A DNA stretch of 64,000 nt from an endosymbiont of Acanthamoeba sp. UWC8 (GTDB taxonomy: Bacteria > Pseudomonadota > Alphaproteobacteria > Rickettsiales > Midichloriaceae), in NCBI RefSeq assembly GCF_000730245.1, contig NZ_CP004403.1, positions 372,001 to 436,000 of the forward strand, given 5' to 3'. Both the position numbers and the translations under genes were made by a program. Positions 37,529 to 47,049 of this stretch are shown here, one piece after another. Numbering within the stretch: position 1 is the first letter of the stretch; the number at the start of each line of letters is the position of its first letter. The notes below the pieces were generated by a model that ran no database searches, was not told the DNA's origin, and saw nothing but the letters and a program-made list of their open reading frames with translations.

Positions 37529-40500
37529 AATAGTAAAACTAACTCAAAATCTCATCCTCTTAAGCCAAAGTATTTACAGCATCTTTTATTAGAAGATAAT
37601 GATTTTAAACATTTAAATACTACAACTAAGGTTACTCCAGAGCTATTAGAGAAAGTTGAGCTACGAAAGTATTACCTTTTTTGGACTAAGGATAGAGAGC
37701 TATATAACTACGAGCAGGAGATCAGGAGGGTTCACGAACTTTGGGCTATATGGTTAAGAGAGCATGGAAAATCACTATTTGAAGAAATTGAGTGTAAAAT
37801 AGATACTCAAGAAGAACAAACGGAGTTAGAAAAGTATCATCAAGAAAAGAATGATACTATTTCTAAAAGTTTTAAAACATTCAAAGAAGAAATTAATAAG
37901 CTTCATACTTCAAATAAGTTAATGACTAATCCTCACCTTTTAGTTTTAAAAGCTTGGGATTATGAAAATATTTATTATGATCGAGAGCAATACCGCTTTA
38001 ATAATTTTCTTACAACGACTGCAGGCGATCCGAACGAAAATGACGAAGGTAGTTTGAATAGCTTTATATCCTGGGGAGCAGGTGTATTTAGAGATGCAGT
38101 CAATAAAGTTACCGGTACGGTAAGCAGTATATTTCAATCCATGTTTGGAGAATATGAGGTTACAGACCCGCTAAGTGAAGCAATGACTTTCTTAGAACGT
38201 GCTAAAAGCTTAGATGATGTTTATTCCTGGACGATTCATAATGCTCTAAGTTACTTTTATCTGCTTAAGGAGAGCAAAGGCATTGTAGATATTGATCAAG
38301 ATAAAGATGCAGGCAGGATAAAACAAACATTTTACGAGCACTCTATAAATGCTTATAGGGCAATAAATGATACGGTAATACCGCAGCTCGAAAGCCAGCT
38401 TGCATATTTAATGATGCATAACGTAATAAACTCTACAGATGATCTAACATTGCAGTTAGCCGGCTCAATAGAGTTGTATAAAAAGATTATGGAGCTTATA
38501 GCCGGTAACATAAATGTTATTTCAGAAAGTAGTGGGGAGCAAGGGATAAGGGTTAAACGAGGAGTAGGGTTAAGTGAAGTAATAAATAAAATAAATATGA
38601 CTGAAGCAATCATGCAGTTTGCAAATAACAGCATTGAAACTAAAGCAAACAGTAGAACTCTTTTAACCAGCTTGGCTGACCCGGTGATATTCAAAGGTAG
38701 CCAGATAACCGCCGCTGAAATTGAGGATTTAGGAGGAAGATTATTTGAGATAGAAGCATATGACTTAGATAATGACGAAGATTGGTTTGGAACTATCTTT
38801 TCTGCACTTATCGGTATTGCTCAGATCGTAATAGGAGTAACATTAATTATGACTGGTCAATTATCAGCCTTTTCAGTACTATTTGCCAAAGGGATGATAA
38901 TAAGCGGGATAAGTGATATAGTATCAAGCACAATATCTATAATTAACGGCACCCCGATTGACCCGATAGAGTTCTTTAAATCTAAAGGAATAACCTATGC
39001 TATAAATTTAATAACCGCAGGACTTGGTCAGTTAGGAACTAACCTAGGAGTATTTGAAGGTCTAGCCAAAGGTTTAGAAGAAGCGGGAAAAGTAGCTACA
39101 TTCATAAAGGAAGGAGCTGTAATTGCAGTAGGAATACAGGCGGTAGGAGCCGTTTTATACAATGTAGGTAAGCATGCGGCATTAGATAAAGATGAATTGG
39201 AAGCAAAAGTTAGAAATGAAGTAGAAACTTTAGTTGCTCAGTATATGGCGCAGTTAAAGCAAATATTTGCAGCAGATACCTGGAACAAGAATAACCAAGC
39301 TATAGAAAATATGCTAATGAAGCAGGCTGAAGAGATAATTAAAGGCTATAGCAAGAAATTTACCGATACAGGTACCCAGAGTATCCTTGGAGGACTATCA
39401 AGCGTAATAGGATTAGTTGCGAGCGGCACGGGATTTGGGAATATAGGAGGAGGGTTTAATGTAGCCGGTACAGTCTTTAACGGAGTAACTACGCTTGCCA
39501 TGAACGGGATAAAGAGCAGTGAAGCGCTGGATCATTTTATAGAGAAGATGCAAGCAAGGATTAAAAGTCTTGCAGAAAGAAATGCACTTAATAGTTATAA
39601 TATGATGCAAAGTCAGTTAGTGAGTAGTTTTGGCGAAGTTGTATCGGTGGAGCTGATGGATGCGATCAGCAGTCAGGGATATTTAGTAAACGGAGGGATA
39701 GATTATAATAACTGCCAATCACTTAAAAAGCTCAATGTAAGCCCTGCAACACAAGCAATAAGAGATGTCGGGCTGATTACGATATGTGATAAGATAGGTC
39801 AAGCATTAAAAGGGGATTACTCTTCAGATATATCAAGATTTAAAAATAATTTAGTGAGGTTATTAACCGGAGGATTATATAGCGTTAAGAAAGAAGGGAT
39901 AAGTAATATAGCACAGTTTCTAGCCAGCGAAGGTGTAAACTTTGTGAGAAGCAGAGTTGAAATGCATGAGAAGGAGAAGGCTGAGGCTGAGGCTAAGGCT
40001 GAAAAAGAGAAGGCGGAAAGAATGAGGCCTGTAAGAGAGCAAGCGGATGATATGCTCTTTAGGTATGATGAAACGACCGAGTATGTAAAAAACAAACTTG
40101 ACGAATCGATGAAGCGCGCTGAAGTTAAAATACATGAGGTTGAGATAGGAGATACTGTAGATGGTATAGCAGCTGAGTACGGGGTGAGCAGAGATGATAT
40201 TTTAGAAGCAAACCCTAACTTAAAAGATAAAACCTCTGTTGATAAGCAAGGCAGAACAATAATACTGATTAAGGAAGGAGAAAAATTAATCCTACCTCAG
40301 GGCGCCAGTAAACAAACGGGTTCAAAAGGCAATAGCGGTAATCAAAAGCCCAATAAGCCTACAAATGATAATACAGATACTAAATCCAAATTTACCCAAC
40401 CTGAGCCCGATAGAAGCAACAACAAGGCTGAACCCCGATCTTCCTCACAACCGACATATACTTGTATAGATGGAATGTGCTCTATGGACGGGGAACAACT

Positions 40501-41236
40501 ACGGGGTAATGATAGGAGTAATAGTGTAGATGAACCTATATTTCAAAATATCGGATTATCCACAAACGATAATAACAAAGAGGAGCTTTTAAGGTCAATA
40601 GAATTAAAGCTTCAAAAAGCATATAAATGGAGCGAAGATAAGGTTGATGATGGAATCCGTTGGATGGAAAAAGGACTTGCAATAGATAAAGCGAAAGCTG
40701 AAGCAGTTGCTTCACAGTTGCCTGGCAGAGAAGATGGCCCAGCTGATGCTTATAGGCATTTATTATGGGCTGCTGAACTTACTAGAAAATCTTATTTAAG
40801 TGGTATTATTTTAACTCTTCACGAAATTTCATCACCGAGTAAAGGCACAATGTCAGATTTGCATAATAATAGAATAGGTAAAGAAATAGGCTTATATGTT
40901 GCTGAAAATGGTGGAGATTGGTTGGAAATAGTAAAATTATCTAGAGATATAATGAAAAAAAGTTTCAGTGACTATGATTATAATTTTCCACAAGACTGGA
41001 TAAAACATGATAGCATTATTTTTAAGGAATACTATACTACTGATAAAGAGAAAATTATTTTACATAACGGCTTGAAAGTTGATAGACCAAGTGTTCTTCA
41101 TCCATCACTTTGGACAAAAAACCCTGAAGTAGTAAGGAATGGCGCTAGGGTAAGGCTAAGTAACCAAGAATCAAATTGGCCTAAAGAAAATTGGGAAAAT
41201 AATTTTTATTACGAACCTGGGAGTAAAGCAAAGTAA
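37529..41236 (+). CDS. Large LysM-containing polymorphic-toxin-like carrier with DUF6973-like tip (5'-truncated by IS)
   Basis: The frame is open from the IS edge. The first ATG is 37922 (1,104 residues), but about 130 codons upstream also read as protein, so the original N-terminus was lost. From the ATG: a helical region (1-250), glycine-rich hydrophobic stretches (about 288-420), a second helical region with Lys/Glu-rich KEKAEAEAKAEKEKAE (about 680-700), a LysM-type motif (about 738-795), a Pro/Asn/Gln linker, and the junction CIDGMCSMDGEQL (848-860). The C-terminal tip follows, with DAYRHLLW, an HE pair and DLHNNRIG (about 943-990), a DUF6973-like pattern. I infer a delivered toxin. The next gene is probably its immunity protein. 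Confidence 0.7.
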   Translation, partial: NSKTNSKSHPLKPKYLQHLLLEDNDFKHLNTTTKVTPELLEKVELRKYYLFWTKDRELYNYEQEIRRVHELWAIWLREHGKSLFEEIECKIDTQEEQTELEKYHQEKNDTISKSFKTFKEEINKLHTSNKLMTNPHLLVLKAWDYENIYYDREQYRFNNFLTTTAGDPNENDEGSLNSFISWGAGVFRDAVNKVTGTVSSIFQSMFGEYEVTDPLSEAMTFLERAKSLDDVYSWTIHNALSYFYLLKESKGIVDIDQDKDAGRIKQTFYEHSINAYRAINDTVIPQLESQLAYLMMHNVINSTDDLTLQLAGSIELYKKIMELIAGNINVISESSGEQGIRVKRGVGLSEVINKINMTEAIMQFANNSIETKANSRTLLTSLADPVIFKGSQITAAEIEDLGGRLFEIEAYDLDNDEDWFGTIFSALIGIAQIVIGVTLIMTGQLSAFSVLFAKGMIISGISDIVSSTISIINGTPIDPIEFFKSKGITYAINLITAGLGQLGTNLGVFEGLAKGLEEAGKVATFIKEGAVIAVGIQAVGAVLYNVGKHAALDKDELEAKVRNEVETLVAQYMAQLKQIFAADTWNKNNQAIENMLMKQAEEIIKGYSKKFTDTGTQSILGGLSSVIGLVASGTGFGNIGGGFNVAGTVFNGVTTLAMNGIKSSEALDHFIEKMQARIKSLAERNALNSYNMMQSQLVSSFGEVVSVELMDAISSQGYLVNGGIDYNNCQSLKKLNVSPATQAIRDVGLITICDKIGQALKGDYSSDISRFKNNLVRLLTGGLYSVKKEGISNIAQFLASEGVNFVRSRVEMHEKEKAEAEAKAEKEKAERMRPVREQADDMLFRYDETTEYVKNKLDESMKRAEVKIHEVEIGDTVDGIAAEYGVSRDDILEANPNLKDKTSVDKQGRTIILIKEGEKLILPQGASKQTGSKGNSGNQKPNKPTNDNTDTKSKFTQPEPDRSNNKAEPRSSSQPTYTCIDGMCSMDGEQLRGNDRSNSVDEPIFQNIGLSTNDNNKEELLRSIELKLQKAYKWSEDKVDDGIRWMEKGLAIDKAKAEAVASQLPGREDGPADAYRHLLWAAELTRKSYLSGIILTLHEISSPSKGTMSDLHNNRIGKEIGLYVAENGGDWLEIVKLSRDIMKKSFSDYDYNFPQDWIKHDSIIFKEYYTTDKEKIILHNGLKVDRPSVLHPSLWTKNPEVVRNGARVRLSNQESNWPKENWENNFYYEPGSKAK
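39481..40501 (+). repeat. Carrier repeat block A, copy 1
   Basis: About 1.02 kb of the carrier gene that recurs nearly unchanged at 44266-45288. It starts at CGGAGTAACTACGCTTGCC and ends at the CIDGMCSMDGEQL junction. Only scattered base differences and one short in-frame length change are seen. Confidence 0.9.
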
Positions 41237-41237
41237 T

Positions 41238-41642
41238 ATGAGTAAGATTAAAAAATTTTTTAACATTAATATATTTAGAAAGAAATATCTAATACTCAAA
41301 TTAATTATACCAATACTATCAGTTTTATATTTTATATTATTTCAAATTTCCTTCTTGGGAAAAGAAGAAATAAATATATTTTTTTCTATTTCCAATATAT
41401 TTTTAATTATATCAATTTTTATAATAAAATTCCCTAGAAAATATAAAATTTTATTCCTACCTTTTTTTATAATGAATATTTTCGTTTGTTGTAGAGGAAT
41501 TGGGTATTTAGTAGTATTTCAATTTTTAGAATATAATAATGACTTCATATTTATTATTTTGATATTACTGGTTTACTTATTTATTAATTTTTATATGTTG
41601 TATTTATTTTTAAGCATAGTTAAATTAAATATCAAAAAATAG
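41238..41642 (+). CDS. Small membrane protein, candidate immunity to tip 1
   Basis: The 134-residue protein has four hydrophobic segments (about 18-38, 45-62, 70-88 and 103-128). It begins 1 bp after the toxin gene stop. It is clearly related to the membrane protein after the other DUF6973-like tip (46269-47016): both share MxKIKKxF, a IIKFPRKYKILFLPF-type block and IFIILILLVYLFINFY-type block. The repeated pairing of related tip with related membrane protein supports an immunity role by guilt by association; no family is recognised. Confidence 0.65.
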   Translation: MSKIKKFFNINIFRKKYLILKLIIPILSVLYFILFQISFLGKEEINIFFSISNIFLIISIFIIKFPRKYKILFLPFFIMNIFVCCRGIGYLVVFQFLEYNNDFIFIILILLVYLFINFYMLYLFLSIVKLNIKK

Positions 41643-41716
41643 AAAAAGCAAGATTGTGAAACTTAAGAATTTAAAAATTAGGCCTGAATTGGAAGGAAAT
41701 AAAGATAAAAGGCTAA

Positions 41717-43081
41717 TTGACGATATACAGGAAGATAAGCAAGATAATCCTACCTCACGGTGCTAATAAACAAATGGGTTCAAAAGGCAGTAGCGACAAT
41801 CATAAGCACCATAAAGCTGCAAATGATAATACAGATACTAAAGTCGCATTTACCCAACCTGAGCCCGATAGAAGCAACAACAAGGCTGAACCCCGATCTT
41901 CCTCCCAACCGACATATAGTTGTATAGATGGAATGTGCTCTATGGACGGTGAACAACTATGGAGTAATAAAGAAGCGGGTTACACAGCACAGGATTCAGC
42001 GAAAGCAACCCGAATATCCGATAACCATGATTACACAACTAATGCGGGGGATGATAATGCAAACCGCGCAGGCGATTTGAAATACGAGGAATTTAAAAGA
42101 CGCGAATTAAGTAAGTGGCAATGGGAATTATATGAGCATCATGTTAATAACAATGTTAACAATAATATTTTAGAAAACCCTTATACTATAGAATATAATT
42201 TATATAATGATGAATTACTGGATGACTACTTAAGAGGAGCATATGCTCGGTATCAAAAAGAAGGTGACTTTACAACCTCTCCTTTTGGGTTAATGTTACA
42301 CACGACGGGAAGCGGGATTAAAGAATTCAAACGAGAAAACCCTAAAACTGCTCAATTCATAAGGGATGCAATAGATGAGGTAGAAAAGGCATTAGGTTAT
42401 GCAATAGATCCTTACCTGAAAATGAATAGTGAGTTCGCTGACTTATTCTATGATGCTACTATAGGGAAGGAAGCTAAGGAAAATTTATATCGGAAAGAGA
42501 ATGAGTTTTGGAAAGATGTTCACAGCAAATATGAATCAAGCTTTACCGATGAACAAAAGGAAGCATTTAAAACAATTCTTGAGGCTTCAGGGATTGCAGG
42601 AACGGGTAAGCTAATTAAAGAAGGGGCAACCGTAGCTTTTAAGAAAGGTACGCATCATCTACACAAAAATGATATCCCAACGCAAGCATAGTTGATGATA
42701 TTAATATTGGATCAGGGAAAGGAAATGTGTAAAGGTTGGAGATGTAAGAATTGATGATATCAGCCACCTACCACCACTAAGACAAGAGTATATTAAGGAA
42801 GTAAGAGGACTAAAAGAGGTAGTAAACGACTTATATAGCCAAGGAAAAACGAGCGAGGAAGTTGCTCGAATAGTTAGCCAAATGAGAAAAGATATCGGAG
42901 TTAAATATAAAGATTTGACTCCTCAAAAATTATTAGAAAAAATATATGAGAGAAATGAGATAAAATATGGTGATAAACTCGGCCCTACCACAGATTATTT
43001 TAGAAGCCAGGGTATGTCATGGGAAAATATTATCGAGAAAGCTTGCCGTGAAGGTGGGAAAGATATTAATTTTAATAAATA
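41717..43081 (+). pseudogene. Orphan carrier cassette with toxin tip 2, frameshifted
   Basis: The cassette has no plausible start of its own; it opens inside the linker at about 41745. It carries the same junction (CIDGMCSMDGEQL) and a shared post-junction segment up to TTGSG (42301-42317), then a unique tip. The first frame stops at 42691. The tip continues in other frames: NASIVDDINIGSGKGNV (phase of 42679), then from 42729 to 43081 a segment with KYKDLTPQKLLEKIY, KYGDKLGPTTDYFRSQG and GGKDINF. I recognise this last segment as like CdiA/haemagglutinin C-terminal toxin domains. At least two indels break it, so it is decayed or a silent donor. Confidence 0.65.
41745..42320 (+). repeat. Cassette repeat block B, copy 1
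   Basis: About 576 bp that recur at 45072-45647 with few differences. It covers the linker, the junction and about 130 residues after it (WSNKEAGYTAQDSAKATRIS onward). Sequence identity ends at the TTGSGI codons, after which the tips differ. Confidence 0.9.
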
Positions 43082-43099
43082 ATTGTAGGTAAATTACTT

Positions 43100-43402
43100 A
43101 TGGAACAATTTTATGATAAAAATAATAAATTAAATATAAAATTATCTGAAGTAGCAAATGATCAGTTATTTATTAAAATAGCTGATATTATAATTCAAAC
43201 TATTGGTGCTACTATTATTGAAAAATTAGATGGAATTGATCAGCGATATTGGGATTTTAAGCTAGGTAAAGCTAAGTTTTGTTTACATCAAGAACATTAT
43301 TTAGGTATCATTGTTTATTCTTTAAGTGAGGATGTAAATGAAATTATATATAAACTATGTTGTAAAGTAATAGACATACTGCGAAATGATAAAAGGATAT
43401 GA
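43100..43402 (+). CDS. Candidate immunity protein for tip 2
   Basis: The 100-residue acidic cytoplasmic protein lies 18 bp after the tip-2 stop. It has a distinctive block KLDGIDQRYWDFKLG (about 43-57) followed by FCLHQEHYLGIIVYS. I recall similar blocks in small proteins encoded after CdiA-type toxin ends, but cannot confirm that without a search. The frame is intact although the toxin tip is broken, as is common for retained immunity genes. Confidence 0.6.
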   Translation: MEQFYDKNNKLNIKLSEVANDQLFIKIADIIIQTIGATIIEKLDGIDQRYWDFKLGKAKFCLHQEHYLGIIVYSLSEDVNEIIYKLCCKVIDILRNDKRI

Positions 43403-43420
43403 TTATCTATCAGTGAATAA

Positions 43421-43648
43421 TATCACCCTACTAGGTCAATACACTTAGGAGGACATTCAAAAATAGTAAGTGAAAAGCTTGCTGATAAGATGGATAAAGC
43501 TATTAATACCGGTGAAATGCAAGGATGGACACAAGAGCAGTATAAAGAAGCGTTGCATAATATAATAGTTGAGGAGAGAGCTAAGCTTAGGAGTGGAGAT
43601 AGAGCTTTAAATAAACATAAACGATATTGGGCTGAGGAGCAGAAGTAA
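43421..43648 (+). pseudogene. Orphan toxin tip 3 (C-terminal fragment)
   Basis: This short open frame of about 75 residues has no start codon and no carrier. It reads HPTRSIHLGGHSKIVSEKL, then KMDKAINTG, GWTQEQYKEALHNIIVEER and LRSGDRALN. I associate this pattern with the last part of CDI/haemagglutinin toxin C-termini. The upstream boundary at 43421 is abrupt, which suggests insertion by recombination. The Imm11-like gene starts 1 bp after its stop (TAA at 43646, ATG at 43650), the expected toxin-immunity spacing. Confidence 0.6.
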
Positions 43649-43649
43649 A

Positions 43650-44257
43650 ATGGATAAAGAAAAAAAACTTGGTTTATTAATGATGACGGAAGGTGTCCCC
43701 AAACTTTATATGTCATGTATGATCATAGAAGATGTGGATCTAAAGTAAGATTTATGGTGGGTAAAGAAATTGATATAGAAGAGACAGGCATTTTAATATT
43801 TAATGTAGAAGATACAAAGTGGGCTAAACCTGAACATATATTAAAGTGGGACTTTTTACCAAATAGCACAAGGATACCGCTTGCAAATGATAAAGCGCTA
43901 AAGTTACTGGAAGAAGTAGCACCCGGGCAGTTCCAGGCAATCCCAGCTGAGCTTAGAATGCCCGATGGTAGCATAATTAAAGATTATAAATTGATCAATA
44001 TTATTTGCCCGGTAGAAGCTATAGAGTATGATAAATGTCCTTTGAAACCAGAAAAATTTAGAACAGAGGCTAATAAACATGAGGAGTATTATTATAAAAG
44101 AGATTGCTTAAAGGATAACATACAAATAGCTGTTGAAAAAACCCGCCCTGTATTTCTAGCCTCCGAAAAACTAAAAAAAGCTATAAAATCTAATAATATT
44201 ACAGGCATGGTTTTTAAAGACACATACGCAGGCTGCCATAAGTTTATAGAGGAATAG
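43650..44257 (+). pseudogene. Imm11/DUF1629-like immunity protein, frameshifted at A8
   Basis: The ATG at 43650 (MDKEKK) directly follows toxin tip 3, but its frame soon stops. The main frame (43715-44257, 180 residues) can be joined by adding one A to the A8 run at 43660-43667, giving MDKEKKTWFINDDGRC and onward. The C-terminal block PVFLASEKLKKAIKSN, then ITGMVF, matches the Imm11 (DUF1629) pattern. It would be the immunity partner of tip 3. If the indel is an assembly error, the gene is intact; translation from 43715 would give a shorter product. Confidence 0.65.
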
Positions 44258-44265
44258 TCTTCCGG

Positions 44266-45288
44266 CGGAGTAACTACGCTTGCCATGAACGGTATAAAGA
44301 GCAGTGAAGCGCTGGATCATTTTATAGAAAAGATGCAAGCAAGGATTAAAAGTGCTGAAGAAAGAAATGCACTTAATAGTTATAATATGATGCAAAGTCA
44401 GTTAGTGAGTAGTTTCGGCGAAGTTGTATCGGTGGAGCTGATGGATGCGATCAGCAGTCAGGGATATTTAGTAAACGGAGGGATAGATTATAATAACTGC
44501 CAATCACTTAAAAAGCTCAATGTAAGCCCTGCAACACAAGCAATAAGAGATGTCGGGCTGATTACGATATGTGATAAGATAGGTCAAGCATTAAAAGGGG
44601 ACTACTCTTCAGATATATCAAGATTTAAAGATAATTTAGTGAGGTTATTAACCGGAGGATTATATAGCGTTAAGAAAGAAGGGATAAGTAATATAGCACA
44701 GTTTCTAGCCAGCGAAGGTGTAAACTTTGTGAGAAGCAGAGTTGAAATGCATGAGAAGGAGAAGGCTGAGGCTGAGGCTAAGGCTGAAAAAGAGAAGGCG
44801 GAAAGAATGAGGCCTGTAAGAGAGCAAGCGGATGATATGCTCTTTAGGTATGATGAAACGACCGAGTATGTAAAAAACAAACTTGACGAATCGATGAAGC
44901 GCGCTGAAGTTAAAATACATGAGGTTGAGATAGGAGATACTGTAGATGGTATAGCAGCTGAGTACGGGGTGAGCAGAGATGATATTTTAGAAGCAAACCC
45001 TAAATTAAAAGATAAAACCTCTGTTGATAAGCAAGGCAGAACTATAATACTTATCAAAGTGGGAGAGAATTTAATCCTACCTCAGGGAGCCAGTAAACAA
45101 ACTGGTTCAAAAGGCAGTAGCGGGAATCAAAATAACTATAAGCCGGCGAATGATAATACGGATACTAAATCCGCATTTAACCAACCTGAGCCCGATAGAA
45201 GCAACAACAAGGCTGAACCCCGATCTTCCTCCCAACCGACATATAGTTGTATAGATGGAATGTGCTCTATGGACGGTGAACAACTATG
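44266..45288 (+). repeat. Carrier repeat block A, copy 2
   Basis: Near-identical to 39481-40501. It begins abruptly after the Imm11-like gene, in the middle of a carrier codon context, so this copy has no carrier N-terminus. Confidence 0.9.
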
Positions 45289-46276
45289 GAGTAATAAAGA
45301 AGCGGGTTACACAGCACAGGATTCAGCGAAAGCAACCCGAATATCCGATAACCATGATTACACAACTAATGCGGGGGATGATAATGCAAACCGCGCAGGC
45401 GATTTGAAATACGAGGAATTTAAAAGACGCGAATTAAGTAAGTGGCAATGGGAGTTATATGAACATCATGTTAATAACGATGTTAACAATAATATTTTAG
45501 AAAACCCTTATTTCATAGAATATAATTTATATAATGATGAATTACTGGATGACTACTTAAGAGGAGCATATGCCCAGTATCAAAAAGAAGGTGACTTTAC
45601 AACCTCTCCTTATGGGTTAATGTTACACACAACGGGAAGCGGGATTAATGAATTTAAGAATACAGAAAAATATAAAGATATAAAACGATTTATATTTAAT
45701 CCTATAGTAATAGATATATCTATCTCAGAAGCAGTAGCTTCTCAGTTACCAGGTAGAGAAAATGGTCCTGCTGATGCATATAGGCACTTACTATGGTCAG
45801 GTGAACTAACTAGAAGATACCCCGAGTGGGGAGTAGAATGGGGGTTAAATAAGCATGAGGAAACCTCACCAAGCATAGGTTCAGCTTCAGATTATTATAA
45901 TAATAAAATAGGTATGGAAATAGCCAGGGATGTTGCTAAAAAAGGAGGAGATTGGCATGATATAAAAAGGTTATCTAGAGATGCAATTAATAAAAGTTTC
46001 AGAGACTATGATCCCAATTCTCCCCAAGGTTGGATAAAACACACAAATGAGTATGGTGAATTTTATACTACCTGCAAAGAACGTATCACTTTAGATAATG
46101 GTTTGGAAATTGACAGAGTAAGCGTTCTCCACCCGTCACAATGGAATGGTAATCCTAAAATAAAAATAGATGGAGTGGAAGTTGAATTAAGTATAAAAGA
46201 ATCAAATTGGCCTAAAGGTAATTGGGAGAAAAATTTTATATATGAACCGGGAAGCAAAGCAAAGAAATATGAATAA
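44285..46276 (+). CDS. Partial carrier with LysM and DUF6973-like tip 4
   Basis: The 663-residue frame duplicates the last part of the carrier. The first ATG (44285) lies within the duplicated segment, so it is an orphan cassette without the N-terminal 520 residues of copy 1. It has the Lys/Glu-rich segment, a LysM-type motif (about 215-270), junction CIDGMC (322-327), the shared post-junction segment, then a tip with DAYRHLLW, KHEE and DYYNNKIGMEIA (about 494-545). This tip is related to tip 1, but its second motif reads DYYNN instead of DLHNN. A related membrane protein follows. It may be silent until recombined into an expressed carrier. Confidence 0.7.
   Translation: MNGIKSSEALDHFIEKMQARIKSAEERNALNSYNMMQSQLVSSFGEVVSVELMDAISSQGYLVNGGIDYNNCQSLKKLNVSPATQAIRDVGLITICDKIGQALKGDYSSDISRFKDNLVRLLTGGLYSVKKEGISNIAQFLASEGVNFVRSRVEMHEKEKAEAEAKAEKEKAERMRPVREQADDMLFRYDETTEYVKNKLDESMKRAEVKIHEVEIGDTVDGIAAEYGVSRDDILEANPKLKDKTSVDKQGRTIILIKVGENLILPQGASKQTGSKGSSGNQNNYKPANDNTDTKSAFNQPEPDRSNNKAEPRSSSQPTYSCIDGMCSMDGEQLWSNKEAGYTAQDSAKATRISDNHDYTTNAGDDNANRAGDLKYEEFKRRELSKWQWELYEHHVNNDVNNNILENPYFIEYNLYNDELLDDYLRGAYAQYQKEGDFTTSPYGLMLHTTGSGINEFKNTEKYKDIKRFIFNPIVIDISISEAVASQLPGRENGPADAYRHLLWSGELTRRYPEWGVEWGLNKHEETSPSIGSASDYYNNKIGMEIARDVAKKGGDWHDIKRLSRDAINKSFRDYDPNSPQGWIKHTNEYGEFYTTCKERITLDNGLEIDRVSVLHPSQWNGNPKIKIDGVEVELSIKESNWPKGNWEKNFIYEPGSKAKKYE
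45072..45647 (+). repeat. Cassette repeat block B, copy 2
   Basis: Near-identical to 41745-42320. Its 5' part overlaps block A, so blocks A and B together show that three carrier-derived cassettes share the linker and junction. Confidence 0.9.
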
Positions 46277-47016
46277 GATAAAAAAATTTTTTACTATTGA
46301 AATATCAAAAACTAAAATTTTTATTAATAAGAATATTTATGTCAATCTCAGCTTTTTGCTACTATACACTTTTTACATTTTTAGCAGCTTTCAATGAAAA
46401 AATCATACACCTTATACCTCCTATAGCAAATATAGCAATAATGATACCTGCATTTTTAATTAGATTTCCAATAAGATACAGAATATTATTACTACCTTTT
46501 TTGATATTAAATATAAATATATCTTTCAATGAAATCCGAGATGCAGCTGAGATATTATTAAAACGAAGTGATATGCGAACAATTAATAATTATATTTTTA
46601 TCGTCATGATATTATTGCTTAACTTAGCAATTAATATCTACGCAATATATTTAACTATAAGTACAGTTAAAGTTTCTGATAAAGAGTATATATATAAAAA
46701 AATTAAAGGCTCATTATATGTTTTTTATAATGAGAAAGGGAAGAACTTGTTAGCATTTTATACTCCACTTATTTTAATGATTAGCTATGCATTAATATAT
46801 ATAGTTTTAAATATAATTTATAATAGATTAGCAGCATATTTTATTATATTTAGTGCCCTTGTTATTATATTTTGCTCGATACTTAAAAAATATTGCAATT
46901 CTTATATAAATGCACTTTTAAGAATATTTATAAATTTACTAATATTATTAATCTTGGGCACAATAGTAGCACCTATGATTATAACTTTTATAATAGCAGT
47001 GGGAGATTTTTATTAA
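46269..47016 (+). pseudogene. Membrane protein, candidate immunity to tip 4, frameshifted at A7
   Basis: An ATG at 46269 (MNKIKK) overlaps the toxin stop, but its frame breaks. Adding one A to the A7 run gives MNKIKKIFLLLKYQKLKF and continues into the 239-residue frame that otherwise starts at TTG 46297. It has about seven hydrophobic segments. The first half matches the 134-residue membrane protein at 41238-41642 (FLIRFPIRYRILLLPF versus FIIKFPRKYKILFLPF), while the second half (about 130-239) has no counterpart there. Pairing with a related tip suggests an immunity role. Confidence 0.65.
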
Positions 47017-47049
47017 TAAAATAAAGAAATACGTCGAGAAGCTGAGGAT

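Noticed and set aside
39960-40020. Short tandem repeat (GAGGCT/AAGGCT units) as a regulatory or satellite repeat
   Set aside because: It is the in-frame coding of a Lys/Glu/Ala helix in the carrier, duplicated with the gene at 44,755-44,810.
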